Positions 34,538 through 43,942 are shown, counted from the stretch's first letter. The stretch is 64,000 nucleotides of DNA from Bacillus sp. Y1 (GCF_003586445.1 NZ_CP030028.1:1812501-1876500); one strand, 5' to 3'. Program-made: numbers and translations. Notes: generated by a model from the sequence alone, not told the origin.

Positions 34538-35917
34538 TTGACGACGATCATGATTATTGGAGGTGGACCTGCTGGTTATGTGGCTGCTATTACAGCAGCC
34601 CAGCAGGGACATCAAGTATATCTTATTGACCAAGGTCCATTAGGAGGAACTTGTTTAAATGAAGGGTGTATGCCGACGAAATCCCTCCTGGAAAGCGCGG
34701 ATGTGTATAGTCAAGTCCAGCACGCTGGTGAATTTGGTATACAACTTTTAGCTGACGGAATTGAGATTGATTGGAAGAGGATCCAGCATCGGAAAAATCA
34801 AGTAGTTTCCACACTTGTACATGGAATTCAATATTTAATGAGAAAAAACAAGGTGAAAGTTATTAATGGAAAAGCTTCATTTATAACAAACAATACGGTT
34901 AGTGTAAAAGGTGAGGGGACAGAGCAACAAATTTCTTCTGACAAAATCATCATTGCAACAGGATCGGAACCTGTTGCGTTGCCTTTTGCTCCTTTTGATG
35001 ATGAATGGATTCTACACAGCAGTCACGCCATGTCGCTTCAAGAAATCCCTGCTTCAATGGTGATTATTGGTGGAGGAGTGATAGGCTGTGAGTTTGCTAG
35101 TGTGTATAGTAGATTTGGGACGAACGTTACCATAATCGAGATGTCTTGCCAGCTATTGCCAGGAGAGGATGAAGATGTGGCTGCCGTCTTACATAAAAAG
35201 CTCGAAGACGATGGGGTCATAATCCACACATCAACAGCCGTAAAGGACTTACAAAAGGACAAAAGGATGGTTCTTTTTGAAAATGACGAAGGGATCCAAA
35301 AGCTTTCGGCGGATCTTGTGCTTGTATCGATCGGTCGAAAGCCAAGAGTGCAAAACCTTGGCTTAGAAAATATCGGGCTAGAGTTTTCCCATCAAGGGAT
35401 TTTTGTAAATGAGCGAATGGAAACCAATATTCCGAACATCTATGCTTGTGGTGACGTCATTGGCGGGGTGCAGTTGGCACATATCGCTTTTCACGAAGGA
35501 ACAGTGGCAGCCTTACAAGCAAGCGGGGAGGAAGCTCAAGTAAATTATCGGGCCGTCCCTCGCTGTATTTACACATCACCAGAAATCGCCAGTGTTGGGT
35601 TAACAGAAAAGCAAGCGAGAGATCAATACGGCGATATCCGGATTGGAGAGTTTCCTTTTGCAGCAAACGGAAAAGCATTAATTACGGGGAAGCAGCAAGG
35701 AAAAGTAAAAGTGTTAGTTGAACCAGATTTCGGTGAAGTCATTGGAGTGTCCATTGTTGGAGTTCATGCCACTGAACTTATTGGCCAAGCGACGGTTATG
35801 CTGCATGCAGAACTTACAACAGATTCTCTTGAGAACTTCATAGCTGCTCATCCAACACTATCAGAGACTATCCATGAAGCTTTGCTAAGTGCCATAGGTC
35901 ATGCTGTACATGTATAA
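34538..35917 (+). CDS. acoL: Dihydrolipoyl dehydrogenase (E3) of the acetoin complex
   Basis: This flavoprotein reoxidises the lipoyl groups of AcoC and passes electrons to NAD. It has 459 residues with FAD motif IIGGGPAGYVAA, redox Cys39 and Cys44 in GGTCLNEGCMPTKSL, an NAD motif in VIIGGGVIGCEFASVYSRFG, and the C-terminal catalytic His in AAHPTLSETIHEA. It starts with TTG, which has AAGGGAG at good spacing. It lies 15 bases after acoC and completes the aco complex. Confidence 0.93.
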   Translation: MTTIMIIGGGPAGYVAAITAAQQGHQVYLIDQGPLGGTCLNEGCMPTKSLLESADVYSQVQHAGEFGIQLLADGIEIDWKRIQHRKNQVVSTLVHGIQYLMRKNKVKVINGKASFITNNTVSVKGEGTEQQISSDKIIIATGSEPVALPFAPFDDEWILHSSHAMSLQEIPASMVIIGGGVIGCEFASVYSRFGTNVTIIEMSCQLLPGEDEDVAAVLHKKLEDDGVIIHTSTAVKDLQKDKRMVLFENDEGIQKLSADLVLVSIGRKPRVQNLGLENIGLEFSHQGIFVNERMETNIPNIYACGDVIGGVQLAHIAFHEGTVAALQASGEEAQVNYRAVPRCIYTSPEIASVGLTEKQARDQYGDIRIGEFPFAANGKALITGKQQGKVKVLVEPDFGEVIGVSIVGVHATELIGQATVMLHAELTTDSLENFIAAHPTLSETIHEALLSAIGHAVHV

Positions 35918-35935
35918 AATATAGGAGGAATGTGA

Positions 35936-36994
35936 ATGAGAGCTGCTCTCTGGTATAACAGAAAAGATATACGTGTGGAAAGTATTCCTGAACCTGTTGT
36001 TGAAAAAGATCAGGTGAAAATAAAAGTAGAGTATTGTGGAATTTGTGGGTCGGATTTACACGAATATCTAGCTGGGCCAATTTTTATACCCGTTGAAGAG
36101 CCGCACCCCCTATCAGAGGATCAAGCACCGATTGTGATGGGACATGAGTATGCTGGTGAAGTAGTTGAAGTAGGTAATGAAGTAAGCAGATTCAAGATAG
36201 GGGACCGTGTATGTATTGAACCGATTTATAACTGTGGAACGTGCGCTTCATGTCTAAAGGGACATTATAACGTATGTGAACAGCTCGGGTTCATAGGTCT
36301 TTCTGGTGGGCTTGGAGGTTTTTCGGAATATAGTGTCGTCCCAGATAAAATGGTTCATAAAATTCCTGACCATATGTCATGGGAACAGGCTGCACTTGTC
36401 GAGCCGACAGCTGTAGCTGTACATGCGGTTCGACAAAGTGAAATGAGAATAGGGGACTCTGTCGCAGTTATCGGTACAGGACCAATCGGTTTATTAGTTA
36501 TTCAAGCAGCGAAAGCAGCAGGAGCAAGTCAGATTATTGCGGTTGAGGTTTCTCCTGAACGTCGTGAAATAGCGTTACAAGTAGGGGCTCATATGGCCAT
36601 CAATCCAATGGAAGTGGATGCAGTGGATGAAATAAAAAGCTATACCAATGGCTTAGGGGTGGATGTTGCCTTTGAGGTGGCTGGAATTGATGCAACAATT
36701 AACACAGCTATCCAAGCGACGAAAGCCGAAGGGAATGTAGTAAACATTAGCATTTGGGAAAAACCAGCTACTATTCCGGTGAATAACTTTATTTTAACTG
36801 AGAGAAAGATGACAAGTATTATTGCATATCGTAATATTTTCCCTCAAGTTATTCAATTGATTGCGAATAGGCAAATTCAAGCTGAAAGACTAATTACGAA
36901 AAAAATCTCCCTTAATCAAATAGTCGATGAAGGATTTGATGCATTAACAAGGAGTAAGAACCAGATTAAGATTTTAGTAGACCCTTCACAATAA
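35936..36994 (+). CDS. bdhA: 2,3-Butanediol dehydrogenase (zinc alcohol dehydrogenase family)
   Basis: This medium-chain zinc dehydrogenase of 352 residues probably interconverts 2,3-butanediol and acetoin with NAD. Catalytic zinc ligands are Cys37 (CGICGSDLHEY), His70 and Glu71 (GHEYAGEV). Structural zinc Cys residues lie in CGTCASCLKGHYNVC. The nucleotide motif is VAVIGTGPIGLLVIQAAKAAG. AGGAGG precedes the ATG, 18 bases after acoL, so it joins the aco operon and would feed butanediol into it. The family also contains sorbitol dehydrogenases; context favours butanediol. Confidence 0.88.
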   Translation: MRAALWYNRKDIRVESIPEPVVEKDQVKIKVEYCGICGSDLHEYLAGPIFIPVEEPHPLSEDQAPIVMGHEYAGEVVEVGNEVSRFKIGDRVCIEPIYNCGTCASCLKGHYNVCEQLGFIGLSGGLGGFSEYSVVPDKMVHKIPDHMSWEQAALVEPTAVAVHAVRQSEMRIGDSVAVIGTGPIGLLVIQAAKAAGASQIIAVEVSPERREIALQVGAHMAINPMEVDAVDEIKSYTNGLGVDVAFEVAGIDATINTAIQATKAEGNVVNISIWEKPATIPVNNFILTERKMTSIIAYRNIFPQVIQLIANRQIQAERLITKKISLNQIVDEGFDALTRSKNQIKILVDPSQ

Positions 36995-37000
36995 TTTCTA

Positions 37001-37042
37001 AGCCTTTGCGTAATAAACGCAAAGGCTTTATTTTTTTAATTT
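37001..37042 (+). terminator. Terminator of the aco-bdhA operon
   Basis: AGCCTTTGCGT (37001-37011) pairs with ACGCAAAGGCT (37017-37027), followed by TTATTTTTTT. Confidence 0.88.
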
Positions 37043-37064
37043 TCTATATACGACTGATTACTCA

Positions 37065-37093
37065 TTGAAAGCGTATACATCCTTTACTATAAT
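37065..37093 (+). promoter_or_regulatory. acoR promoter overlapping a cre box
   Basis: TTGAAA (37065-37070), a 17-base spacer and TATAAT (37088-37093) form a good sigma-A promoter. TGAAAGCGTATACA (37066-37079), one mismatch from the cre consensus, covers the -35 region. CcpA bound there would block acoR transcription, and thus acetoin use, while glucose is present, as known for Bacillus subtilis. Confidence 0.8.
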
Positions 37094-37161
37094 GATAGTT
37101 GGAGATATATTCCTACACAGGTAAAAACGTGGAAAAATTTATCATGGATAGAGGAGGTTCC

Positions 37162-39021
37162 ATGGATACTACCTTTTATTTTGATACTTGGAAGCGTTTT
37201 GTAAAGGAAGGTGTGCTCGATTCAGCTCGATTAAATAAAAGAATCCTAGAGTCGTGGTACAGGTGTAAGACAGAAAAGGTGAACCCTTATCTAAATAAAG
37301 CGCACTATGTACTCACCCATGAGGAATTAGGTGCAAAAAAGGAGGAACATGCTCTTCTTATCGAATTGGCTACCCCTTTTTTAAAGAAAATGGATCAACC
37401 GATAAAAGAATCGGGCATGATGGCCTTATTGGTTGACCCTGATGGATATGTCCTTTCCTTGTCTGGAAATGAAAGAACGTTAACGAATGCGAAAAAAATA
37501 AATTTTGTTGAAGGTGTGCGGTGGACGGAGACGGAGGTAGGTACTAACGCAATTGGGACAGCGTTACAAACAAAAGAACCAGTAATCATTCATGGGCCAG
37601 AGCATTATTCGGTTGCTTCTCATCGGTGGAGCTGTTCGGCCACTCCAATCGTTAAAGAAGATGGGAGATTGTTAGGAGTGATCGATGTTTCTTGCCCAGT
37701 CGAGTCTTCCCATCCTTTTATGATTGGAATGGTAACATCTATTTCTTATGCGATTGAAAAAGAAATCACTAGTAGGTCTTATAAACAAGAAGTAGCCCTT
37801 ATCCAACAAGCGCTGATTCTAGCAGAAACACATAAAAATCACCTCTTCATAGTCTGTAATCATAACAACCTAATTCTATCTGCAAGTAAACCCATCCGAG
37901 AAAGATTTCCCCAAGTAATTGGTATGAACCTTCATGAGTTACTACATAACAAGTATAAGATTGATTTGGAAATGCCTTCTTTATTAAAGGAGGACTACAG
38001 TAGAAATGGAAGATGCTTCTTTTTATCAGAAATCGTTAAAGAACAGAACCGACTATTTTTTCCTCATTCAGAAAATACGTTTCTATTTAAAGGGGAAACA
38101 GGAGTCAGTCGTGTTTTTCAAAACACGCTACAAAAGATAAAAATCGTTGCTCCATCTGATACCTCTGTTTTTATTACAGGAGAAACAGGGACAGGAAAAG
38201 AACTGATTGCTAGAGCTATTCATGACAATAGTCTTCGTGAAAATGGACCGTTTATTTCCTTGAATTGTGGGGCCATACCAAAAGATTTGATGGAAAGCGA
38301 GTTATTCGGTTATGCAGAAGGGGCTTTTACTGGTGCGAGACGACAGGGGTATAAAGGGAAGTTTGAACAGGCAAATAAAGGGACCCTTTTCTTAGATGAA
38401 ATTGGAGAGATTCCACAAACGATGCAAGTTGCACTATTAAGAGTGCTCCAGGAGAGAAAGGTAACTCCGATTGGAAGCATGAAGGAAGTACCTCTAGATG
38501 TACGTGTCATTACTGCGACCCACCGTGATTTGTCAGAGCTAGTAAGGAATGGGGAATTCAGAGAAGACCTTTATTATCGATTGCATGTGTTTCCAATTGA
38601 AGCACCTGCTTTACGAGATAGAAAAGAGGATATCCCTCATCTTGTTAGTTATATTTGTCAAAAAAACGACTGGAGCATCGGTCATTCGGAGAGTGTGATA
38701 GATAAATTAATAGAGTATGATTGGCCAGGAAATATAAGAGAACTAACCAATATTCTGGAGAGATTGCATATTATGCTTCCGGAATGGCATGGATCGATTC
38801 AAGCTCTGTACAAGGAGATTCTGCCTACTAAGCAATTGCCAAGTGGGTCTAAGGATGAAATAGAATCTACCGAAAACCAGTTAAAACCACGTGAAAAAAT
38901 TCAACGAGATCTCATGCTTGATGCATTGAAAAAAACAAAGGGCAATGTCACAGCAGCAGCAAAATTGCTTGATATCCCAAGAAGTACATTTTATAAGAGA
39001 TTGCAGAGGTTTAGTTTGTGA
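37162..39021 (+). CDS. acoR: Sigma-54-dependent activator of acetoin catabolism
   Basis: This enhancer-binding protein has 619 residues from the ATG at 37162 (GAGGAGG upstream; the in-frame start at 37099 lies at the promoter and is rejected). An N-terminal GAF sensor region (NFVEGVRWTETEVGTNAIGT and HRWSCSATPIVKEDGRLLGV) would bind acetoin. The central AAA domain has Walker A GETGTGKELIARAIH and the sigma-54 contact loop GAFTGA. Walker B lies in GTLFLDEIGEI. A Fis-type helix-turn-helix closes the protein (KGNVTAAAKLLDIPRSTFYK). It should activate the -24/-12 promoter at 31156. Confidence 0.93.
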   Translation: MDTTFYFDTWKRFVKEGVLDSARLNKRILESWYRCKTEKVNPYLNKAHYVLTHEELGAKKEEHALLIELATPFLKKMDQPIKESGMMALLVDPDGYVLSLSGNERTLTNAKKINFVEGVRWTETEVGTNAIGTALQTKEPVIIHGPEHYSVASHRWSCSATPIVKEDGRLLGVIDVSCPVESSHPFMIGMVTSISYAIEKEITSRSYKQEVALIQQALILAETHKNHLFIVCNHNNLILSASKPIRERFPQVIGMNLHELLHNKYKIDLEMPSLLKEDYSRNGRCFFLSEIVKEQNRLFFPHSENTFLFKGETGVSRVFQNTLQKIKIVAPSDTSVFITGETGTGKELIARAIHDNSLRENGPFISLNCGAIPKDLMESELFGYAEGAFTGARRQGYKGKFEQANKGTLFLDEIGEIPQTMQVALLRVLQERKVTPIGSMKEVPLDVRVITATHRDLSELVRNGEFREDLYYRLHVFPIEAPALRDRKEDIPHLVSYICQKNDWSIGHSESVIDKLIEYDWPGNIRELTNILERLHIMLPEWHGSIQALYKEILPTKQLPSGSKDEIESTENQLKPREKIQRDLMLDALKKTKGNVTAAAKLLDIPRSTFYKRLQRFSL

Positions 39022-39096
39022 GTAGTTTGGGGAGGGTACCATTTTTTAGTGGAGGTGTCCTCTTTTTTATTTCAAAAATTCTTTTTAAAAAAACCG

Positions 39097-39125
39097 TTGA
39101 AACGTTTCAATTGTGGTGTTATGAT
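39097..39125 (+). promoter_or_regulatory. Promoter of the LacI-type gene with overlapping operator
   Basis: TTGAAA (39097-39102), a 17-base spacer and TATGAT (39120-39125) form the promoter. The perfect palindrome TTGAAACGTTTCAA (39097-39110) covers the -35 region, implying autoregulation. A cre-like box, TGAAAACGCTTTAA, follows at 39133-39146. Confidence 0.78.
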
Positions 39126-39166
39126 AGATTTATGAAAACGCTTTAATTGTTTTGGGGGTATTATTA

Positions 39167-40141
39167 GTGCCAAGTATAAAAGATGTTGCAGACTTAGCAG
39201 GAGTTGGGGTTGGCACTGTTTCACGTGTCATAAATAAGAATCCCACTGTAAAGCCTGAAACAAGGGAAAAAGTGAATGCAGCTATTAAAAAATTAAATTA
39301 CATACCAAATGAAGTAGCGCGAAATTTTAAGATGCAAAAATCAACGATGGTGGCGTTATTGCTTCCAAGTATATGGCATCCGTTTTTTTCAGAGTTCGCT
39401 TATTACATTGAAGATGCACTTGACAAAGAAGGATATAAGTTAATGCTTTGTAATAGCGGGGGGAGACCAGATAAAGAAATCTACTATCTTGATATGCTTA
39501 ATCAAAACAAAGTAGCAGGCATTATCGGGATCACTTACAATGAGATTGAAGATAGTGTGAGTACGGATATTCCTATTATCAGCTTGGACCGACATTTCGG
39601 GAAAAAGATTACATGTGTCACTTCAGATAACTATACCGGTGGTCGAATGGCCGTAAAGGAGCTTGTAAAGGCGGGAGCAACCAAGGTTGCCTATCTCGGG
39701 ATTACTAGTTCTGTATATAGTGAGGTTTTGCTTCGCAAGAAAGGATTCTTGGACGAAGCGGTGGCACAAGGAATCGAATACGTAACTTACGAAGAGCACG
39801 ATGGTGTGTATGATGACGATACCTTCTTTGATGATTTCTTTAGCAAAAAAGAACACCAAGATGTAAATGGTATTTTTGCAAATACGGATCTGCTCGCAGC
39901 TAAGTATATTGATAAAGCAAAACAAAAGGGGATTCTTACTCCTGAGAATGTAAAAGTGATCGGTTATGACGGCATACAAGATAATAAGCTTTTTCGTCCA
40001 TTTTTATCAACGATACGGCAACCAGTCGAAGAAATGGCAAGGATGTCTGTGGAGCTCCTGTTAAGAAAGATTGAAGGAGAAACGCTAGACCAAAATATTT
40101 ATCGAATTCCGGTTATGTATAGAGAAGGAGAAACAACGTAA
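39167..40141 (+). CDS. LacI-family regulator of the fructan locus
   Basis: This is a repressor of 324 residues. The helix-turn-helix is at the N-terminus (SIKDVADLAGVGVGTVSRVI), followed by the hinge region (LNYIPNEVARNFKMQ) and a sugar-binding core (MVALLLPSIWHPFFSEFAYY to the C-terminus). The GTG at 39167 is chosen as start because GGGGG is well spaced and LacI proteins begin this close to the helix. Copies of GAAACGTTTC lie at its own promoter and before the importer at 40355, so it very likely controls both. The inducer may be a fructo-oligosaccharide, by inference. Confidence 0.9.
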   Translation: MPSIKDVADLAGVGVGTVSRVINKNPTVKPETREKVNAAIKKLNYIPNEVARNFKMQKSTMVALLLPSIWHPFFSEFAYYIEDALDKEGYKLMLCNSGGRPDKEIYYLDMLNQNKVAGIIGITYNEIEDSVSTDIPIISLDRHFGKKITCVTSDNYTGGRMAVKELVKAGATKVAYLGITSSVYSEVLLRKKGFLDEAVAQGIEYVTYEEHDGVYDDDTFFDDFFSKKEHQDVNGIFANTDLLAAKYIDKAKQKGILTPENVKVIGYDGIQDNKLFRPFLSTIRQPVEEMARMSVELLLRKIEGETLDQNIYRIPVMYREGETT

Positions 40142-40158
40142 ATTTTTTAGCTTTTAGA

Positions 40159-40172
40159 ATGGAACGTTTCAA
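40159..40172. promoter_or_regulatory. LacI-type operator, degenerate copy
   Basis: ATGGAACGTTTCAA has two mismatches from the TTGAAACGTTTCAA palindrome at 39097. It lies 18 bases after the regulator gene. Confidence 0.5.
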
Positions 40173-40242
40173 AAAGGTAGAGTAATAGTAGCGCTCAACT
40201 CCCTATGAAGCCGAAGGGGTTGGCGATTACTTTAACAACAAA

Positions 40243-40256
40243 TTGAAACGTTTCAA
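40243..40256. promoter_or_regulatory. LacI-type operator, perfect copy
   Basis: TTGAAACGTTTCAA is identical to the site at the regulator's own promoter. It lies about 100 bases before the importer start. A weak hairpin (40192-40225) without T-run precedes it. Confidence 0.78.
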
Positions 40257-40295
40257 AATGAATTATGAGATACATAAAAAAATTTTAAAATAGAT

Positions 40296-40309
40296 TGGAA
40301 ACGTTTCAA
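40296..40309. promoter_or_regulatory. LacI-type operator, near-perfect copy
   Basis: TGGAAACGTTTCAA has one mismatch from the palindrome. Its centre is about 53 bases (five helical turns) from the perfect copy, a spacing that would allow looping or cooperative binding. Confidence 0.7.
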
Positions 40310-40354
40310 CGGGAAGGTTCATCTCAAAAATACACATGTAAGTGAGGGAAGAGC

Positions 40355-41311
40355 ATGGAAATAGCTAGAAAGGCAGATCCAGTAATCAACTCAACTACCA
40401 CAGCTAAAAAAGGATTGAAGCTTAAAAAGATCTTTTCAAATTATCAGCTTTATTTATTTCTTTTACCCGCATTAATCTATTTTATTGTTTTTCATTATGT
40501 ACCTATGTATGGAGTGTTGATTGCATTTAAAGATTTTGTTGCTACAAAAGGGATTATGGGAAGTCCTTGGGTTGGATTTAAACATTTTGAGAGGTTTTTT
40601 GATTCCTACCAATTTTGGTCGTTGATTAAAAATACTCTCGGACTTAGTGTTACGCAACTAGTCGTTGGTTTTCCTCTTCCGATTTTCCTCGCTCTTATGC
40701 TAAACCAAATGAGAAGTGAGAAATCGAAAAGGTTTGTTCAAACAGTCGTTTATGCACCGCACTTTATTTCCGTTGTTGTTTTAGCCGGTATGATTTATGT
40801 GTTCTTTTCCAATAACGGATTGATCAATAATATGATCCTAATGTTTGGTGGAGATCCTATCTCATTCATGGCAAAACCTGAATGGTTTAAACCATTATAT
40901 ATTGCATCTGGAGTATGGCAGGAGACAGGCTGGGCTGCCATCATCTATCTAGCAGCTCTAGCAGGGGTTAGTCCTGAGTTACATGAAGCAGCGATTATGG
41001 ATGGTGCAAATAAGTGGCAGCGAATCTTTCATGTCGATATACCAGCTATCATGCCAACTGCAGTTATTTTATTAATCTTGTCAGTTGGAAGCATTATGAA
41101 CATTGGTTTTGAAAAGGCTTACTTATTGCAGACACCGATGAATCAGCCGTCGGCAGAAATCATTCCTACCTATGTATACAAAATGGGTTTACAGCAAGCT
41201 CAATATAGCTTCGCTGCCGCGGTTGGATTGTTTAATGCAGTGATTAACTTGATTTTACTAGTGGCTGTAAACAAGTTCGCAAAGAGATTATCAGGAACAG
41301 GATTATGGTAG
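40355..41311 (+). CDS. Oligosaccharide ABC transporter permease, LplB type
   Basis: This membrane subunit of 318 residues resembles LplB-type permeases (COG4209). The first helix LYLFLLPALIYFIVFHYVP leads to MYGVLIAFKDF, a hallmark of this group. The ATPase-docking loop reads ELHEAAIMDGANKWQRIFHV. AGTGAGGGAAGAG precedes the ATG. It is the first gene under the double operator. The importer has no ATPase gene here, so a shared MsmX-type ATPase is expected. Confidence 0.9.
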   Translation: MEIARKADPVINSTTTAKKGLKLKKIFSNYQLYLFLLPALIYFIVFHYVPMYGVLIAFKDFVATKGIMGSPWVGFKHFERFFDSYQFWSLIKNTLGLSVTQLVVGFPLPIFLALMLNQMRSEKSKRFVQTVVYAPHFISVVVLAGMIYVFFSNNGLINNMILMFGGDPISFMAKPEWFKPLYIASGVWQETGWAAIIYLAALAGVSPELHEAAIMDGANKWQRIFHVDIPAIMPTAVILLILSVGSIMNIGFEKAYLLQTPMNQPSAEIIPTYVYKMGLQQAQYSFAAAVGLFNAVINLILLVAVNKFAKRLSGTGLW

Positions 41312-41324
41312 GGGGGTGCCACTA

Positions 41325-42239
41325 ATGAGTTTACTAACATTAAAGAATAAGAAGGTTACTAGAAGATCGAAGGAAGATCGAGTGTTTGATGCAATCAACG
41401 TGTTTCTAGTTGCGCTCATTGTGATATTGGTTATTTATCCTTTGTACTTTATCGTTATTGCTTCCTTTAGTGACCCTAATATGATTTACGAAGGTAGGGT
41501 ATGGTTGCTGCCAAAGGAAATCACTTTTGAAGGATACGAACGAATTTTCAGAGATAGTAAGATCTGGTTGGGATATAAAAACTCTCTCATCTATACAGTT
41601 GTTGGTACGATCGTAAATGTATCATTTACATTAATGGCTGCTTACGCCTTATCAAGAAAGGATTTATATGGAAGAAATGTCATCATGTTCTTGTTCCTAA
41701 TGACGATGTTTTTCTCGGGTGGATTAATTCCAACTTATTTAGTTGTTAAAAATTTAGGCCTATTGAATACCATGTGGGCACTCATTTTACCTAAGGCAGT
41801 AGCTGTGTGGAATGTGATTGTGGCAAAAACATACTTTGAGAGCTCCATACCTAATGAGCTTTTAGAGGCTGCCAAAATGGATGGATGCTCCGATGCGAAG
41901 TTTTTCTGGAAGATCGTTTTGCCATTGTCCAAACCGATTGTGGCGGTCATGGTGTTATTCTATGCGGTAGGACACTGGAACTCTTACTTTGATGCACTCA
42001 TCTACTTGAATAATGAAAACTTATATCCGCTGCAGCTTATTTTACGAAATATATTAATTCAAAATGAGGCGTCCACCATGATGATAAGCGACCTAGAGTC
42101 ATTAGCTGCAAAGCAAAGAGTTTCTGAGTTAATCAAGTATGGTGTCATAATTGTTGCATCTGTTCCGTTATTAATCGTCTATCCTTTTGTTCAAAAGTAT
42201 TTTGTAAAGGGTGTAATGATTGGCGGAATTAAAGGTTAA
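41325..42239 (+). CDS. Oligosaccharide ABC transporter permease, YtcP/LplC type
   Basis: This second permease has 304 residues. The docking loop is LLEAAKMDGCSDAKFFWKIV and the C-terminus YPFVQKYFVKGVMIGGIKG is diagnostic for the LplC/YtcP branch. The ATG at 41325 has GGGGGG at good spacing; the GTG at 41316 would overlap that site. It lies 13 bases after the first permease. Confidence 0.9.
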   Translation: MSLLTLKNKKVTRRSKEDRVFDAINVFLVALIVILVIYPLYFIVIASFSDPNMIYEGRVWLLPKEITFEGYERIFRDSKIWLGYKNSLIYTVVGTIVNVSFTLMAAYALSRKDLYGRNVIMFLFLMTMFFSGGLIPTYLVVKNLGLLNTMWALILPKAVAVWNVIVAKTYFESSIPNELLEAAKMDGCSDAKFFWKIVLPLSKPIVAVMVLFYAVGHWNSYFDALIYLNNENLYPLQLILRNILIQNEASTMMISDLESLAAKQRVSELIKYGVIIVASVPLLIVYPFVQKYFVKGVMIGGIKG

Positions 42240-42273
42240 TACAAAAAATGATCAAAAATGAGGGGGAAAAGAA

Positions 42274-43905
42274 ATGCTTAAATCAATGAGAAAAAGAATG
42301 AAGAGAAGCAAAGCGTCAACAATTTTGGTAGTCGGTTTAACAGCTACACTTGCGTTGACCGGATGTACAAACAATGATTCTGCTAGTTCAAATAATGCAG
42401 AAAAGGTTGCCTTTAATAAAACAGGTTTACCGATTGTCGACAAACAAGTAACGTTAAACATCGTTTCACCAAAGGCAGCATTGGCACCTGACTATTCGGA
42501 AATGGTCATTTTCGACCGACTTCAAGAAGCAACGAACGTCAAAATCAAATGGAATAATATCCCTGGCGATGGATATCAAGAAAAGAAAAACTTAATGCTG
42601 GCAAGTGGCGACCTGCCAGATGCATTCTATGCGTCAGGATTTAGTGATCATGACCTTGTACAGCATGGTCAGAACGGTACTATTATACCATTAGAGGATT
42701 TAATAGACAAATATGCACCTAATCTAAAGAAGCTATTTGAACAAAGACCGGATTTGAAAAAAGTCGTTACTGCACCTGATGGTCATATTTATTCCTTGCC
42801 TCGTGCAGAAGAAATGGATTTAATTGGAATGCCTAATATTATGTTTATTAATAAAGTATGGCTAGATAAGCTAGGCCTTGAAATGCCTACTACTCTTGAA
42901 GAATACCATGATGTATTAAAAGCATTTAAAGAAAAAGATCCTAATGGAAATGGAAAGCAAGACGAAATTGGGTTGACCTTTTGGTATAACGGCTGGTGTG
43001 GGAATGAAGGAGATTTAATTGGATTATTTGGTCTCCCTGATTCACCTTTTGAAGCAGATCACCGTGTCGTAAGAAATGGAAAGGTAATTTATGCCGCAGT
43101 TCAGCCCGAATTTAAAGAAGCGATCAGCTACTATAACGGGTGGGTAAAAGAAGGATTGATCGATCCTGAGGTTGTTACTCAAAAGACGGAGCAATTATTT
43201 GCAAAAGGAAAAACTGAGGATCCAACTCTAGGATCATTCATTTGGTGGGAGAATACAGAAGTTGTAGGAACGGATCGAGTAGATGATTATGTGGTTTTAC
43301 CACCGTTAAAAGGAAAAGACGGCAATATTGTCATCGGTCGTTCCAACTATTCGGAGTATGGCAGAGATGCCTTCGTGATTACCTCTGCAAATCAAAACCC
43401 TGAAGTGACCATGCGTTGGGTAGATGAATTGTATGAGCCGAAAATGTCTGCACAAATCAACTGGGGGCCGATTGGAGAGATATATGAAGAAGATGCAAAT
43501 GGAATGTTAGTCAATAAAGAGCTTCCTGAGGGAATAGCGATGGGTGAGCTGCGTCAAAAAGTGGCACCAGGTGGTCCGTTTGTTGTCTTAAAAGAACACT
43601 TCGGTAGTGTGGTAGATATGGAAGAAAGAGCGAAGGAAAGATTAGAAATTCTTGATGAGTATTATAAACCACATATGGTGTCAGAAAATTATCCTTCTAT
43701 CTTCTTTAGTCCAGAGGAGCTTGAAGTTATTAACACCATTGAGCCAGAAATTAAAACATTTGTAAAACAAAAAGAGGCTCAATGGTTAATTGATGGTGGC
43801 ATTGAGAAAGAATGGGATGACTATGTAAAGCAATTAAAAGATATGGGACTTGATCAATTAATGGAAGTGTACCAGAAGGGTCTAGATCGCTATAACAAGC
43901 AATAA
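42274..43905 (+). CDS. Oligosaccharide ABC transporter substrate-binding lipoprotein, LplA type
   Basis: This large solute receptor has 543 residues. An Arg/Lys-rich N-terminus and one helix end in the lipobox ALTGC, with Cys31 as the lipid anchor. The family-1 fold is evident from LPDAFYASGFSDHDLVQHGQ, EMPTTLEEYHDVLKAFKEKD and DPNGNGKQDEIGLTF; this last Asp/Asn-rich loop resembles a calcium site. GAGGGGG precedes the ATG. Size and class fit uptake of oligosaccharides. Its place between the LacI gene and two GH32 genes suggests fructans or their breakdown products. Confidence 0.9.
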   Translation: MLKSMRKRMKRSKASTILVVGLTATLALTGCTNNDSASSNNAEKVAFNKTGLPIVDKQVTLNIVSPKAALAPDYSEMVIFDRLQEATNVKIKWNNIPGDGYQEKKNLMLASGDLPDAFYASGFSDHDLVQHGQNGTIIPLEDLIDKYAPNLKKLFEQRPDLKKVVTAPDGHIYSLPRAEEMDLIGMPNIMFINKVWLDKLGLEMPTTLEEYHDVLKAFKEKDPNGNGKQDEIGLTFWYNGWCGNEGDLIGLFGLPDSPFEADHRVVRNGKVIYAAVQPEFKEAISYYNGWVKEGLIDPEVVTQKTEQLFAKGKTEDPTLGSFIWWENTEVVGTDRVDDYVVLPPLKGKDGNIVIGRSNYSEYGRDAFVITSANQNPEVTMRWVDELYEPKMSAQINWGPIGEIYEEDANGMLVNKELPEGIAMGELRQKVAPGGPFVVLKEHFGSVVDMEERAKERLEILDEYYKPHMVSENYPSIFFSPEELEVINTIEPEIKTFVKQKEAQWLIDGGIEKEWDDYVKQLKDMGLDQLMEVYQKGLDRYNKQ

Positions 43906-43911
43906 CCCTAT

Positions 43912-43942
43912 AAAGCCAGACAGCGTTTTCGTCTGGCTTTTC
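43912..43942 (+). terminator. Terminator after the importer operon
   Basis: AAAGCCAGAC (43912-43921) pairs with GTCTGGCTTT (43931-43940). The T-run is short. It may only attenuate transcription into the GH32 gene at 43998. Confidence 0.72.

Noticed and set aside
37099..37161. Earlier TTG start for acoR
   Set aside because: It lies at the expected transcription start just after the -10 element and lacks a ribosome site, whereas ATG 37162 has GAGGAGG.
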